DNA of 64,000 bases, taken from assembly GCF_030538285.1 (NCBI RefSeq), contig NZ_JAUNUG010000001.1, forward strand, positions 1-64,000, in the 5' to 3' direction. The DNA comes from Corynebacterium sp. (lineage in GTDB: Bacteria; Actinomycetota; Actinomycetes; Mycobacteriales; Mycobacteriaceae). Shown one piece after another: positions 34,468-44,983 of this stretch. The first letter of the stretch is position 1. Each line of letters starts with the position of its first letter. Position numbers and translations under genes: made by a program. A model generated the notes under the pieces. The model was not told the origin of the DNA, made no database searches, and saw only the letters and a list, made by a program, of their open reading frames with translations.

Positions 34468-37400
34468 ATGGCACGACTGTACAACCCAGCCCACGAGCAC
34501 GACGCCTGCGGCGTGGGCTTTGTCGCGGACTTGCACGGGCGGGCGTCGAGAAGCATCGTGGACCAGGGCCTGACAATCCTCGCCAACATCGACCACCGCG
34601 GGGCCGCTGGCGCTGACCCTGACACCGGCGACGGCACCGGCATGCTCCTCCAGATTCCCGACGCCTTCTACCGCGAGGTCTCCGGCCTGGAACTCCCAGC
34701 CCCGGGGCACTACGCCACCGGCATTGCCTTCCTGCCCACCCGCCGCATGGATCTTCTCGACGCCCGCCGCGAGATCGAACTCATCGCCACCGAAGAAGGC
34801 GCACAGGTCCTCGGTTGGCGCGAGGTCCCCGTCGACCCGCGCGGCCTGGGCACCGCCGCGCGCGAGGCCATGCCCCGCTTCCAGCAGCCCTTCATCGTGG
34901 CGGAAGGCAAAGCAGGCATCGAGCTCGACCGCGTCATGTTCTTCGTGCGCAAGCGCTGCGAGCGCGAACTGGGCACCAAGCACGGTGAAAACACCGTCTA
35001 TTTCCCCTCGCTGTCCGCCCGCACGATCGTGTACAAGGGCATGCTCACCACCCCGCAGCTCGGGCGCTTCTACCTCGACCTGGCCGACCGCCGCCTCACC
35101 TCCGCGATCGCTCTGGTCCACTCCCGTTTCTCCACCAACACCTTCCCGTCCTGGCCGCTGGCGCACCCCTACCGGCTGGTCGCGCACAACGGAGAGATCA
35201 ACACCGTCACCGGCAACGAGAACTGGATGCGCGCCCGCGAGGCCCTCATCACCTCGGAGGCACTCGGCCCGCTCGAGCGCATCCTGCCCGTGTGCAGCCC
35301 CGGCGCCTCCGACACCGCGCGTTTCGACGAGGCGCTCGAACTCCTCCACCTCGGCGGATACTCCCTGCCACACGCCGTCGCCATGATGATCCCGCAGGCC
35401 TGGGAGCACAACCCCACCATCGACCCCGAGCTGCGGGACTTCTACGAGTACCACTCCTGCCTTATGGAACCCTGGGATGGACCCGCCGCCGTCGCGTTCA
35501 CTGACGGCCAGCTCGTCGGCGCCGTCCTCGACCGTAACGGCCTGCGCCCGGGGCGTATCTGGGTGACCGCCGACGACACCGTCATCATGGCCTCGGAGGC
35601 TGGCGTCGTGCCCGTCGAGCCGAAGAGCGTGGTCAAGCGCACCCGCGTCGAGCCGGGCCGCATGTTCCTCATCGATACCGCCGCCGGGCGCATCATCCCT
35701 GACGAGGAGATCAAATCCCGCCTGGCCGCCCACGAGGACTACCGTCGCTGGATCGCCGAGAACTTCGTGCCGCTGGCCGACCTGCCGCAGACCCGCTACG
35801 AGTACATGCCGCACGAGCGTGCTGTGCTGCGCCAGCGCGTCTTCGGCATCACCGAGGAAGACGTCGAGCTCATCATCACCCCCATGGCACTCCACTCTGC
35901 TGAGGCCCTGGGCTCCATGGGGTCCGACACCCCGATCGCCGCCCTCTCCCAGCGCCCGCGGATGCTCTACGACTACTTCTCCCAGCGTTTCGCCCAGGTG
36001 ACCAACCCGCCGCTGGATGCCATCCGGGAGAAGCCCGTCACCTCCATGGACACCCTGCTGGGCGCCCAGTCGGACGTGCTCAACCCCGGCCCGGAAGCCG
36101 CCCGCCGCATCCGTATCGACGGCCCCGTCCTGGACAACCACGACCTGGCCACCCTCATCCACGCCGATGACCACGGGGAGTGGACCTCCTTCCACGCTGC
36201 GGTCATTTCCGGGCTCTACTCCGTTGCCCACCACGGGCATGGCATGCGTGAAGCCATAGACCGCGTCCTGCGCGAGGTGGACAACGCCATCGCCGGCGGC
36301 GCCTCCCTCATCGTCCTCTCCGACCGCGAATCCGATGAGCGCCAGGCACCTATTCCCTCGCTCCTGCTCACCTCTGCGGTGCACCAGCACCTGGTCACCG
36401 AGCGCACCCGCACCCGCTGCTCGCTCATCATCGAATCCGGTGATGCCCGCGAGGTCCACCATCTGGCCATGCTGGTCGCCTTCGGTGCCGACGCCGTCAA
36501 CCCCTACATGGCGTTTGAGACCATCGACGAGCTGCGCATGGTCGGCCAGCTCGGCGACCTCAGCCTCGATGAGGCCTGCACCAACTACGTCACGGCCGCC
36601 ACAAACGGCGTGCTCAAGGTCATGTCCAAGATGGGCATCGCCACCGTCGCCTCCTACCGCGGCGCCCAGCTCGCGGACGTCACCGGCCTATCCCAAGAGC
36701 TTCTCGACGCCCACTTCGGCGGCCTCCCCTCGCCCATTGCGGGTGTCGGTCTGGACGAGCTGGCGGCGGACGTCGCCGCCCGCCACCGCTCGGCCTTCCT
36801 CCCGCGCCCCGAGGAGCTCGCCCACCGCGATCTCGACCTGGGCGGCGAGTATAAGTGGCGCCGCGAGGGCGAATACCACCTGTTCAACCCGGAGACCATT
36901 TTCAAGCTCCAGCACGCCACCCGCACCGGCCAGTACGCCATCTTCCGCGACTACACCCGCGCCGTCGATGACCAGTCCACCCGCCTGGCCACCCTGCGCG
37001 GCCTGCTGGAACTTGCCCCCGACCGCCCGCCGGTCCCCCTCGAGGAGGTCGAGCCCGTCTCCGCCATCGTCGCCCGCTTCTCGACGGGCGCGATGTCCTA
37101 CGGCTCCATCTCCGCCGAGGCCCACGAGACCCTGGCTATTGCCATGAATCGCCTCGGTGCCATGTCGAACTCCGGCGAGGGCGGCGAGGACCCGGCCCGC
37201 TTCCCGGTCGAGCGGGGCGGCGACTGGAAGCGCTCCGCCATCAAGCAGGTGGCCTCCGGACGTTTCGGCGTGACCAGCCACTACCTCAACAACTGCACCG
37301 ACATCCAGATCAAGATGGCCCAGGGTGCCAAGCCCGGCGAGGGCGGCCAGCTGCCCCCGGAGAAGGTGTACCCGTGGATCGCGAAGGTGCGCATCACCAC

Positions 37401-38928
37401 CCCGCACGTCGGGCTCATCTCCCCGCCTCCGCACCACGACATCTACTCCATCGAGGACCTCGCCCAGCTCATCTTCGACCTGCGCAACGCCAACCCCGAT
37501 GCCCGCATCCACGTCAAACTCGTCGCCGAGCAGGGCGTGGGCACCGTCGCGGCCGGTGTGGCCAAGGCGCACTCCGATGTCATCCTCATCTCCGGGCATG
37601 ACGGCGGCACCGGCGCCTCCCCGCTCACCAGCCTCAAGCACGCCGGCGGCCCCTGGGAGCTCGGCTTGGCTGAGACCCAGCAGACCCTGTTGCTCAACGG
37701 TCTGCGCGACCGCGTCCGTGTGCAGTGCGACGGTCAGCTGAAGACCGGCCGCGACGTCATCATCGCCGCCCTGCTCGGGGCCGAGGAGTTTGGTTTCGCT
37801 ACCGCCCCGCTCGTCGTGGAGGGCTGCATCATGATGCGCGTCTGCCACCTGGACACCTGCCCCGTTGGCATCGCCACCCAGAACCCCGACTTGCGCGCCA
37901 AGTACACCGGCCGCGCCGAGCACGTGGTCAACTTCTTCACCTTCCTCGCCGAGGAGGTCCGCGAGTACCTCGCCGAACTGGGCTTCCGCACCCTCGACGA
38001 GGCCATCGGCCAGGCCCACCTGCTGCGACAGCGCGAATCCGCATCCCAGCTCGACCTCAGCGCCATCCTCGACATGCCCGCCGGCACCCCACGGCAGACC
38101 ACCCGGCAGGACACCGGCCTGCGCGGAGTCCTCGACGAGCGCCTGCTTTTCGACGCCGAGGACACCATCGAGGCCGCCGCCCGCGGCGTCGCCAAGCGCA
38201 TCGATCTGAGCTACCCGATCACCAACATCGACCGCACCGTCGGCACGATGACCGGCTCGCGTATCACCCGCGCGACCGGAGGCGCCGGGCTGCCCGCCGA
38301 CACCGTCCACGTCACACTCACCGGCTCCGCCGGTAACTCCGCCGGCGCCTTCATCCCCGCCGGGCTGACCCTCAACCTCATCGGCGACGCCAACGACTTC
38401 CTGGGCAAGGGCCTGTCCGGCGGACGCATCATCCTCAGTCCGCATCCGGAGGCCCCGCCGCAGCTCACCGGGGATCAGCCGGACATCATCGCCGGCAACG
38501 TCATCGGCTTCGGTGCCACCTCCGGTGAGATCCACATCCGGGGTGCTGTCGGCGAACGCTTCTGCGTCCGCAACTCCGGGGCGACCGCGGTGGTCGAGGG
38601 CATCGGCAACCACGGCTGCGAATACATGACCGGCGGCCGCGTCATCGTCCTCGGCGAGGTCGGCGACAACTTCGCGGCTGGCATGTCCGGCGGTATCGCC
38701 TACCTCGCCCCCGTCGGCGACCTGGACCGGAAGATCAACCCGGGCCTGGTGGACGTCGAGAAGCTCTCGGAGGAGGACATCGCCTTCCTGGAGGACGCCA
38801 TCGACCGCCACCGCCGGCTCACCGGATCCACCAGCCCCTGGCAGGCCCGCGACCTGGTCAAGATCATGCCCCGGGACTACAAGCGCGCACTCACCCAGCA
38901 GAAGAAGGAGGTTGCCCACCATGGCTGA
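34468..38928 (+). CDS. gltB: glutamate synthase (GOGAT), large subunit
   Basis: 1486 residues, the full family length. A short propeptide precedes the class-II amidotransferase Cys in HDACGVGF (residue 14). The central region and FMN-binding synthase domain follow ([38 protein letters not shown]). [13 protein letters not shown] supplies 3Fe-4S cysteines near residue 1130, and the C-terminal beta-helix GXG repeats end the protein. It makes two glutamates from glutamine and 2-oxoglutarate with electrons from GltD. Strong RBS GAGGAGG. Overlaps gltD by 8 nt. Confidence 0.98.
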   Translation: MARLYNPAHEHDACGVGFVADLHGRASRSIVDQGLTILANIDHRGAAGADPDTGDGTGMLLQIPDAFYREVSGLELPAPGHYATGIAFLPTRRMDLLDARREIELIATEEGAQVLGWREVPVDPRGLGTAAREAMPRFQQPFIVAEGKAGIELDRVMFFVRKRCERELGTKHGENTVYFPSLSARTIVYKGMLTTPQLGRFYLDLADRRLTSAIALVHSRFSTNTFPSWPLAHPYRLVAHNGEINTVTGNENWMRAREALITSEALGPLERILPVCSPGASDTARFDEALELLHLGGYSLPHAVAMMIPQAWEHNPTIDPELRDFYEYHSCLMEPWDGPAAVAFTDGQLVGAVLDRNGLRPGRIWVTADDTVIMASEAGVVPVEPKSVVKRTRVEPGRMFLIDTAAGRIIPDEEIKSRLAAHEDYRRWIAENFVPLADLPQTRYEYMPHERAVLRQRVFGITEEDVELIITPMALHSAEALGSMGSDTPIAALSQRPRMLYDYFSQRFAQVTNPPLDAIREKPVTSMDTLLGAQSDVLNPGPEAARRIRIDGPVLDNHDLATLIHADDHGEWTSFHAAVISGLYSVAHHGHGMREAIDRVLREVDNAIAGGASLIVLSDRESDERQAPIPSLLLTSAVHQHLVTERTRTRCSLIIESGDAREVHHLAMLVAFGADAVNPYMAFETIDELRMVGQLGDLSLDEACTNYVTAATNGVLKVMSKMGIATVASYRGAQLADVTGLSQELLDAHFGGLPSPIAGVGLDELAADVAARHRSAFLPRPEELAHRDLDLGGEYKWRREGEYHLFNPETIFKLQHATRTGQYAIFRDYTRAVDDQSTRLATLRGLLELAPDRPPVPLEEVEPVSAIVARFSTGAMSYGSISAEAHETLAIAMNRLGAMSNSGEGGEDPARFPVERGGDWKRSAIKQVASGRFGVTSHYLNNCTDIQIKMAQGAKPGEGGQLPPEKVYPWIAKVRITTPHVGLISPPPHHDIYSIEDLAQLIFDLRNANPDARIHVKLVAEQGVGTVAAGVAKAHSDVILISGHDGGTGASPLTSLKHAGGPWELGLAETQQTLLLNGLRDRVRVQCDGQLKTGRDVIIAALLGAEEFGFATAPLVVEGCIMMRVCHLDTCPVGIATQNPDLRAKYTGRAEHVVNFFTFLAEEVREYLAELGFRTLDEAIGQAHLLRQRESASQLDLSAILDMPAGTPRQTTRQDTGLRGVLDERLLFDAEDTIEAAARGVAKRIDLSYPITNIDRTVGTMTGSRITRATGGAGLPADTVHVTLTGSAGNSAGAFIPAGLTLNLIGDANDFLGKGLSGGRIILSPHPEAPPQLTGDQPDIIAGNVIGFGATSGEIHIRGAVGERFCVRNSGATAVVEGIGNHGCEYMTGGRVIVLGEVGDNFAAGMSGGIAYLAPVGDLDRKINPGLVDVEKLSEEDIAFLEDAIDRHRRLTGSTSPWQARDLVKIMPRDYKRALTQQKKEVAHHG

Positions 38929-40345
38929 CCCGCACGGCTTCCAGAAATACCCCCGTACCGAACTCCCGCACCGCCCCGTACCGCTGCGGCTTATGGACTG
39001 GCAGGAGGTCACCGAGCTCGGTGATGTCACCCAGCAAGCCGCCCGCTGCATGGACTGCGGCGTGCCGTTCTGCCACTCCGGCTGCCCGCTGGGCAACATC
39101 ATCCCCGAGTGGAACGACCTCGTCCGCCAGGGCCGCTGGCGCGAGGCATGGGACCGCCTGCACGCCACCAACAACTTCCCCGAGTTCACCGGCCGCGTCT
39201 GCCCGGCGCCGTGCGAGGGTGCCTGCGTGCTCGCCATCAACGACGACGCCGTGGCCATCAAGGACGTCGAAGTCGCCATCGCCGAGCACGGCTTTGCGGC
39301 CGGTTGGGCCGAGCCGGTGGTGCCCTCGCTGCGCACCGGCATGCGTGTCGCCGTCGTCGGTTCCGGGCCCGCGGGCCTGGCGGCAGCGCAGCAGCTCACG
39401 CGCGCCGGGCATGACGTGGTGGTTTTCGAGCGCGACGACGCCCCCGGTGGCCTCATGCGCTACGGCGTGCCCGAGTACAAACTCGAGGACCGCTTCCTCG
39501 ACCGCCGTCTCGAGCAGATGCGTGCGGAGGGCACCCGCTTCGAGTGTGGCGTCTCTCCTTCCGCCGCTGACCTCGCGCTTTTCGACGCCACCGTCCTCGC
39601 CACCGGCACCCCCATCGCCCGCGAACTCCCCGTGCCGGGCCGTGAATTGTCCGGCATCCACCAGGCGATGGAGTACCTGCACGGTGCGGAATCTGCGTCG
39701 CGGGCGATCGACGCGCGCGGCAAGAACGTGGTCATCATCGGCGGCGGTGACACGGGCACCGACTGCTTCGGTACCGCCATGCGCCAGGGCGCAGCGAGCG
39801 TCACCCAGTTCGACATCCGCCCCCGCGCCCCGAAGACACGCGCCGCCTCCACCCCGTGGCCCATGTACCCGCTGGTGTGGCGCCTGGCCACCGCCCACGA
39901 GGAGGGCGAATACGTCGAGACCTCCGAGCGTCGCTTCTCCGTCAACACCGTGTCGTTTTCCGGTGTGGACGGGGCGGTGAGCACCATCCACGGCAATGAG
40001 GTCTCCGTGGTGGAAGGCCGGAGGGTGCCCCAGCGCGGCACCGACTTCGAGATCGACGCCGACCTCGTCCTCATCGCCCTCGGCTTCTCCGGGGCGGAGC
40101 AGGGCGGATTGCACGCCGAGCTGGGTGTGGAATTCGACGACCGCGGCCGCATCGTCCGGGACTCCCAGTACCGCTCCACAGTGCCCGGCGTGTACGTCAC
40201 CGGTGACAACGGGCGCGGTCAGTCACTCATCGTGTGGGCCATCGCCGAGGGGCGCGCCGCGGCCGCCGCCGTCGACGCCGACCTCATGGGCGAGACTGCG
40301 CTGCCTGTTGCCGTGGCCCCGGGGGATGCGCCGATGGGTGTGTAG
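38921..40345 (+). CDS. gltD: glutamate synthase, small subunit
   Basis: 474 residues. N-terminal iron-sulfur cysteines [17 protein letters not shown] and [12 protein letters not shown]-binding [14 protein letters not shown] (about residue 150) and NADPH-binding [12 protein letters not shown] (about residue 275), with the C-terminal [15 protein letters not shown]. It passes electrons from NADPH to GltB. ATG 38921 lies behind AAGGAG inside gltB's last codons. No terminator hairpin follows directly; palindrome E4 begins 28 nt downstream. Confidence 0.98.
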   Translation: MADPHGFQKYPRTELPHRPVPLRLMDWQEVTELGDVTQQAARCMDCGVPFCHSGCPLGNIIPEWNDLVRQGRWREAWDRLHATNNFPEFTGRVCPAPCEGACVLAINDDAVAIKDVEVAIAEHGFAAGWAEPVVPSLRTGMRVAVVGSGPAGLAAAQQLTRAGHDVVVFERDDAPGGLMRYGVPEYKLEDRFLDRRLEQMRAEGTRFECGVSPSAADLALFDATVLATGTPIARELPVPGRELSGIHQAMEYLHGAESASRAIDARGKNVVIIGGGDTGTDCFGTAMRQGAASVTQFDIRPRAPKTRAASTPWPMYPLVWRLATAHEEGEYVETSERRFSVNTVSFSGVDGAVSTIHGNEVSVVEGRRVPQRGTDFEIDADLVLIALGFSGAEQGGLHAELGVEFDDRGRIVRDSQYRSTVPGVYVTGDNGRGQSLIVWAIAEGRAAAAAVDADLMGETALPVAVAPGDAPMGV

Positions 40346-40372
40346 GGGTGCGACTAAGTTCGCCGGCGGAAT

Positions 40373-40432
40373 CCCCCACGTTGGTACATTTCCACTGTGC
40401 ATGTGTACAGCGAATATGCACCAACGTGGGGG
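40373..40432. repeat. palindromic element E4, left inverted repeat around the 40527-41495 gene
   Basis: Perfect outer arms CCCCCACGTTGGT (40373-40385) and 40420-40432 continue as an imperfect stem (12 of 16) to a GCATGTGT loop. The reverse complement of E5 (41499-41556) matches E4 at about 50 of 58 positions including the loop, so E4 and E5 are inverted copies flanking one gene. Confidence 0.9.
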
Positions 40433-40466
40433 AACTATCCCTCGTGGTGAATCACCTTTGGCACGC

Positions 40467-40500
40467 CGGGAACCTTTTGCCCCTCCGTTGAGTCCAATAG
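40467..40500 (+). promoter_or_regulatory. ECF-sigma-like promoter block, shared with 23335-23368
   Basis: CGGGAACCTTTTGCC, nine bases, then AGTCCAATAG: same length and layout as the block before the gene at 23404. It ends 26 nt before the start codon. GGGAAC and GTC would be the -35 and -10. Confidence 0.6.
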
Positions 40501-40526
40501 AAGGACAACTACCACGAGGGGGAACC

Positions 40527-41495
40527 ATGAAGACCACGTACGTCAGGCAGCTTCTGGATCGCTGCGTCATCCGCGCCGACGGGTTGATCCTGCGCAGCGA
40601 CCAACTGAATATGCCCGACGCTTCCAATGTCATGCGGATGCTCATCAGGCACGGGGCGATCGTGCAGATAGGGCGCGGCGCCTACGTCATCACGCAGGAC
40701 TATCAGCGGCTCCGCGGGTGGGAGCGGTTCCGGCTGCAGGCCATCGGATTGGGTAACCGGAAGGGGCGGATCCTGGCGGGCTACTCGGCGGCGGAACTCC
40801 ACAGGCTGTGGACCTATGATTCCGTCCCGCAAACGCACTGCCTGTACCGGCGGGCCAACGGTGCCAGGATCAAGGAGAACGGGCTGGTCACATCCCGGGA
40901 GCTGCACTTTCTCATTGATGATGACAACCATCTCCTGCTCGACGGGATCCAGGTGACCACCGTTGCGCGCACCATCGTCGACCTGCTGCGTGTGCACGGT
41001 TTCGGGGCGGGGTTCGTCGCTGCCTGCTGTGCCCTGCGGCGACACAAGATCACCGTCGCCGACCTGGAGTCGGAGCTGGAGAAGACGAACGCGCGGCTGC
41101 CCCAGGAATTGCTGCTGGGCAACGTCACCGGTGTCGTCGAATCCGCCCAGGAGGCCATGTTTCTTGCCCAGGTAGTGTTCTTCGGGGACTTCGAGGTCAT
41201 TCCCCAGGTGAAGGTGAGAGGTTCCGACGGCACCGAATACCGCGTGGACTTCAAAGTCAAGGGCAGCACGGAGTACATCGAGCTCGACGGGGATGAGAAA
41301 TACGGGGCGGATGCGCAGACGCAGGTGAAGTCCCTGCGGAAGGAGAAGAACCGGACGCATGAGCTGGCGCAAGAGGGCGTGGTGCCCAGGTCTTATAACT
41401 ACCGGCAGGTGGTGAAGTTCCACGCATACCGGGGGACGCTCAACGCCCTGGGGTTGCCCCCGCGGCTGCACCTGCCGATGATCCACCGCAGCTAA
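40527..41495 (+). CDS. AbiEi-like wHTH plus PD-(D/E)XK-like protein, flanked by palindromic inverted repeats
   Basis: 322 residues. The N-terminal winged helix (about 25-60: MRMLIRHGAIVQIGRGAYVI) is AbiEi-like and VARTIVDLLRVHGF is a family motif. The C-terminal part has VESAQEAMFLAQVVFFGDFEVIPQVKV, YRVDFKVKGSTEYIELDGDEKYG and LRKEKNRTHELAQEG: the E, D, E/D-x-D and K arrangement of a PD-(D/E)XK nuclease. RBS GAGGGGGAACC. The gene, its ECF-like promoter and the flanking 58-bp inverted repeats make a compact 1.18-kb unit between gltD and emb. No toxin partner. Function unknown; mobility is inference. Confidence 0.78.
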   Translation: MKTTYVRQLLDRCVIRADGLILRSDQLNMPDASNVMRMLIRHGAIVQIGRGAYVITQDYQRLRGWERFRLQAIGLGNRKGRILAGYSAAELHRLWTYDSVPQTHCLYRRANGARIKENGLVTSRELHFLIDDDNHLLLDGIQVTTVARTIVDLLRVHGFGAGFVAACCALRRHKITVADLESELEKTNARLPQELLLGNVTGVVESAQEAMFLAQVVFFGDFEVIPQVKVRGSDGTEYRVDFKVKGSTEYIELDGDEKYGADAQTQVKSLRKEKNRTHELAQEGVVPRSYNYRQVVKFHAYRGTLNALGLPPRLHLPMIHRS

Positions 41496-41498
41496 TCA

Positions 41499-41556
41499 CC
41501 CCACGGTGGTGTATTTCCGCTGTACACATGCACAGTGGATATACACCAACGCGGGG
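41499..41556. repeat. palindromic element E5, right inverted repeat around the 40527-41495 gene
   Basis: Inverted copy of E4 starting 4 nt after the nuclease-like gene's stop. It is itself an imperfect palindrome (CCCC ends, GTGGTGTAT against ATACACCAA, CTGT/ACAG around ACACATGC). Confidence 0.88.
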
Positions 41557-41577
41557 AGCCCCGAGCCCCGAGCCCAA

Positions 41578-44500
41578 CTAGCTCTTCGTCGAGATATTCA
41601 TCTCCGAGGGCTTCCACCAGCCGGAGCGGGTGATCACCTCGTAGTCGATCTCCGCCTCAACGGGCGCCTCACCCCTGGAGTCGGTGCGCAGTTCGTAGAT
41701 CTCGATGGATCCCCAGTCGCGGTGCCAGTCCTGGCGGGTGTAGCTGGGTAGCTCGTAGGAGGAGTTGACGGCTTCGGCGGTGCCCATGACGCCGCCGCCC
41801 TCGTAATCCTGGAAGGGGGTGAGGGTGGCCTTGCCCGGGTGGTCGGGGGAGATGCGGTATTCGGGGATCTCGGCGACACCGGCGTAGTGGTCGAAGGTGC
41901 GCTGGCAGGGGAACTGCAGGGCGACGGCCCAGTCGAGGAGGCCGGGCTTCTCGGAGCCAATGATGTTGTGCAATGAGTCCAACGAGGGCACGCGCGGTGG
42001 GGTGAACGCGATCCACTGGTCCGGATCGAGGCTGAGGTCGGTGGCGACGATGCGCACGACGTTGGCTTCCTCGGGCAGGGCGTCGATAGGCAGGCGCAGG
42101 TTACGCCAGGAGGGCAGGGGACCGATGTCGAGCATCTCAATCTCGTCGACGTTGCTCACGCGGCCGTTGGAGTCGCGGGTGCCGTACTCAAGGAGGAGTT
42201 CCTGGCCGTTGTGCTTCACGCCGTTGATGTCGTGGTGCTCGATGCGGCCGGCGACGGAGACGACGACGAGGGGGGCGTCCTCGGTGGCGTCGGGAAGCTC
42301 GTACCAGGAGGTGGTGATGCTGGCGGGGAACTGCTGGCCAGCAGTCCAGGAGCCGACGACGGGGACGGTCTCGTAGTCGAGGTTGAAGGGCAGGCGAGCG
42401 CGGGAGCCGTTGACGCCGACTTCGGCGCGGGTGCCGCCGGTGTTGCCGGTTTCCTGGCCGGTAGCTTCGTCGGATCCGCCGGAGTTGTCGCTGTCGGCGA
42501 TGGCACCGACAGATGCGGTGGACACGCTGTCCTGGCCGATGGTGGGGGGCACGTTGTTGGCCGCGAAGCCGCGGTTGTCCTCGGATTCGAGGGATTCGCC
42601 GAGGGGGACGCCGTCGATGGGGGTGAGGAAGGAGTCGTTGGAGTTGGTCTCCACCAGCGCGTCATTGGCCAGGCTGCAGGTGTCGCCTGCCAGGGAGCGC
42701 AGGTTGCCCATGCCGACGGTGTAGCCGGGGGCCTGGTCGACAAACGCCTTGGCGAAGGAGGCCATGGAGAACAGCACGATGAGGGCGCAGGCCACGGCGA
42801 TGGGGGCGGAGGCGATCCCGGTCCAGCGGGTCTTCTTCGGGGCGTGCGCCTCGGGGTCTTGTTCACCGTGGGTCTCAGCGCGGGCGGTACGGATGTCGCC
42901 GAGGAAGGACTGGATGACGCCAATGAACAGCACAGCCAGGGCGATGAAGAGCATGACGGTGGAGGATTCGATCGCCCGGAATTGGACGGTCTTGTCGAAC
43001 CACGGGATGCCGTAGCTGGAGACGTACCACCAGCCGTTGATGCCGGCCAGGGAGATCGCCGTGAGGAACAGCACCGCGCCGATCATGAGGGTGCGGGCCC
43101 GCGCGGAGCGTAGCGCCAGCGCAGACAGCGCCACGGCGGCGAGGGCGGCCAGGGCTCCGGCGATGCCGGCGTACACGCCGAAGTGGTGGGTCCACTTGGT
43201 GGGCGTGAACATCATGAAGAACATGGTGCCGAAGATGATGAGGATCAGCCGCAGTGAGGGGTCCTTCGCTGCGCCGGGCACGCGGCCGTTGCGCAGGATG
43301 GCGGCGATGACGATCGCCAGGCAGAAGAACATCATGAGCACGGCGAAGCGGCGGGTGAGTGAACCGTCGACGGTCTGCTCCATGAGCGTCTGGTAGCGGA
43401 CCCACTCGTCGTACCAGTTCAGGGCCGGTCCCTTGGCGGAGCGCACGCGGATCGCCTCGAGGACGGATGCGAGGGTCTGGTCGCCGAAGACTCCGATCAG
43501 GATTGCGGTACCGGCCGCGAGGAAAGGCGCGAGCATCGCGGTCACTGCAGTGACGATGCTGCTTCTCGACGCCCGCTCGTCGTTCGGTCCCCGTCCAGCC
43601 CCGAGCAGTGGGAGGCGGCGGTAGAGGATGCGGATGAGGCTCGACAGGGAGGCCAGCAGCGCGGAGACGGCCATGAGGCCGGTGGGTCCGGCACCCAGGG
43701 AGATCGTGGCCAGGATGACGCCGATGGCGGCGGGCAGCAGGCGGGAGGTGGCGATGGCGCGTTCGAAGGACGCCCAGGTGAGCACCGCGCCCATCGCGAT
43801 GATCGGCTCGGGGCGGATGCCGTTGTTGTAGGGCAGCCAGAAGGCGAGGAAGACCATGGCCGCAGTCCAGTGGGCGACCTGGCGGCCGGCGATCTTCGCG
43901 CCGAGGCGGGGCAGGATCTCCCGGGACAGAACCAGCCAGATGATGATGCCGGAGATCAACGCGGGCAGGCGCATCCACACCGAGGCGGTGGACACCTGCG
44001 TCATCAGCGCCAGAAGGTCGTAGTACGGGGAGCCGAAGGGGGACTCCGGCACACCGAACCAGCGGTAGTAGTTGGCAGTGTAATCCGCACCTTCGGACAC
44101 GCGCGCCATGGTGAGGATGAAGCCGTCGTCGGAGGTGTTGGCGCCGAAGATGTGCCAGAAACCGAGGATGGCGATGACCACGCCGTCCAGTGCGCGGGGC
44201 CGCCACCAGCCGACGGGCAGGAAGCGCCGGGAGGAACGGCCGTCGAGACGGTCGAGGCGGTGCAGGCCCCACAGCGAGACGAGCAGGGCCGCCAGTCCGC
44301 CGAACATGGCGACGTACTTGATGAACGTCGGCGCGGAGGTGAAGCGGGAGTTGATCTCGATGTCGGCGCGCAGGCCGGCGTCGATAAGCGGGGCCGTGTC
44401 CCCGTCCATCTCGGTGTAGACGCCGGTGATCTGCGGGCGGGCGTCTTCCTCGTCGATGGAGCCCTCGTGGCGGGTGCCCGGGATCTCCACCACCGTCTCT

Positions 44501-44967
44501 TCCTCGGTGGAGGTGATGCGCAGGACGGCGTCGTCGGGAAGCGCCTGCACCTCGGTTTCCGTCAATTCAAAGGGCACCTGGTTGCGTACCACCACGTCGA
44601 TGCCCCCGTCCCAGGAACGGACGAACAGGCCGCGGGCGGCGGAATCGGTGGAATCCGAGGGCAGTGTCGACAACAGGAGGGATTCATTCTCCCGCAGCGC
44701 AGCCAGGGATTCGGCCACCGGCATCTCAATGTCGAGCCGCTCCGGCGCATAGGACACCAGCGGCGCGTTCACCGAGGTCAGCGAATCACCCTGGGGCCAC
44801 GACACCGAGGATTGGGTCTGATTGACCGGCAGGAACGGTGTCAGCACGAACAGCAGGAAACCCAGCAGGCCCGAGATGATCGTGACGTTTCTCAGCCAGC
44901 GCGGCGCCACCTCATGGGTGGGGGTGACGGGAGCTGGCTCTCGGTGGGACACGGCAGTAGCAGACAC
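41578..44967 (-). CDS. emb: arabinosyltransferase Emb (EmbA/B/C family)
   Basis: 1129 residues. GT-C topology: an N-terminal membrane helix, a ~200-residue outer loop, then a helix bundle with the GT-C metal/donor motif NTSDDGFIL (about residue 285), and a large C-terminal carbohydrate-binding region. It extends the arabinan of arabinogalactan from decaprenyl-phospho-arabinose and is the target family of ethambutol. Corynebacteria have one emb; no second copy is in this window. The GTG start at 44967 lies 8 nt after TAGACT (leaderless), 16 nt past aftA. Confidence 0.95.
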   Translation of the reverse strand: MSATAVSHREPAPVTPTHEVAPRWLRNVTIISGLLGFLLFVLTPFLPVNQTQSSVSWPQGDSLTSVNAPLVSYAPERLDIEMPVAESLAALRENESLLLSTLPSDSTDSAARGLFVRSWDGGIDVVVRNQVPFELTETEVQALPDDAVLRITSTEEETVVEIPGTRHEGSIDEEDARPQITGVYTEMDGDTAPLIDAGLRADIEINSRFTSAPTFIKYVAMFGGLAALLVSLWGLHRLDRLDGRSSRRFLPVGWWRPRALDGVVIAILGFWHIFGANTSDDGFILTMARVSEGADYTANYYRWFGVPESPFGSPYYDLLALMTQVSTASVWMRLPALISGIIIWLVLSREILPRLGAKIAGRQVAHWTAAMVFLAFWLPYNNGIRPEPIIAMGAVLTWASFERAIATSRLLPAAIGVILATISLGAGPTGLMAVSALLASLSSLIRILYRRLPLLGAGRGPNDERASRSSIVTAVTAMLAPFLAAGTAILIGVFGDQTLASVLEAIRVRSAKGPALNWYDEWVRYQTLMEQTVDGSLTRRFAVLMMFFCLAIVIAAILRNGRVPGAAKDPSLRLILIIFGTMFFMMFTPTKWTHHFGVYAGIAGALAALAAVALSALALRSARARTLMIGAVLFLTAISLAGINGWWYVSSYGIPWFDKTVQFRAIESSTVMLFIALAVLFIGVIQSFLGDIRTARAETHGEQDPEAHAPKKTRWTGIASAPIAVACALIVLFSMASFAKAFVDQAPGYTVGMGNLRSLAGDTCSLANDALVETNSNDSFLTPIDGVPLGESLESEDNRGFAANNVPPTIGQDSVSTASVGAIADSDNSGGSDEATGQETGNTGGTRAEVGVNGSRARLPFNLDYETVPVVGSWTAGQQFPASITTSWYELPDATEDAPLVVVSVAGRIEHHDINGVKHNGQELLLEYGTRDSNGRVSNVDEIEMLDIGPLPSWRNLRLPIDALPEEANVVRIVATDLSLDPDQWIAFTPPRVPSLDSLHNIIGSEKPGLLDWAVALQFPCQRTFDHYAGVAEIPEYRISPDHPGKATLTPFQDYEGGGVMGTAEAVNSSYELPSYTRQDWHRDWGSIEIYELRTDSRGEAPVEAEIDYEVITRSGWWKPSEMNISTKS

Positions 44968-44983
44968 AGAAGTGGAGTCTACG

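Noticed and set aside
36688..39456. 922-codon open frame antisense to gltB/gltD
   Set aside because: High-G+C shadow of a well-conserved gene on the other strand; no RBS, low-complexity Gly/Ala/Arg composition, no family resemblance.
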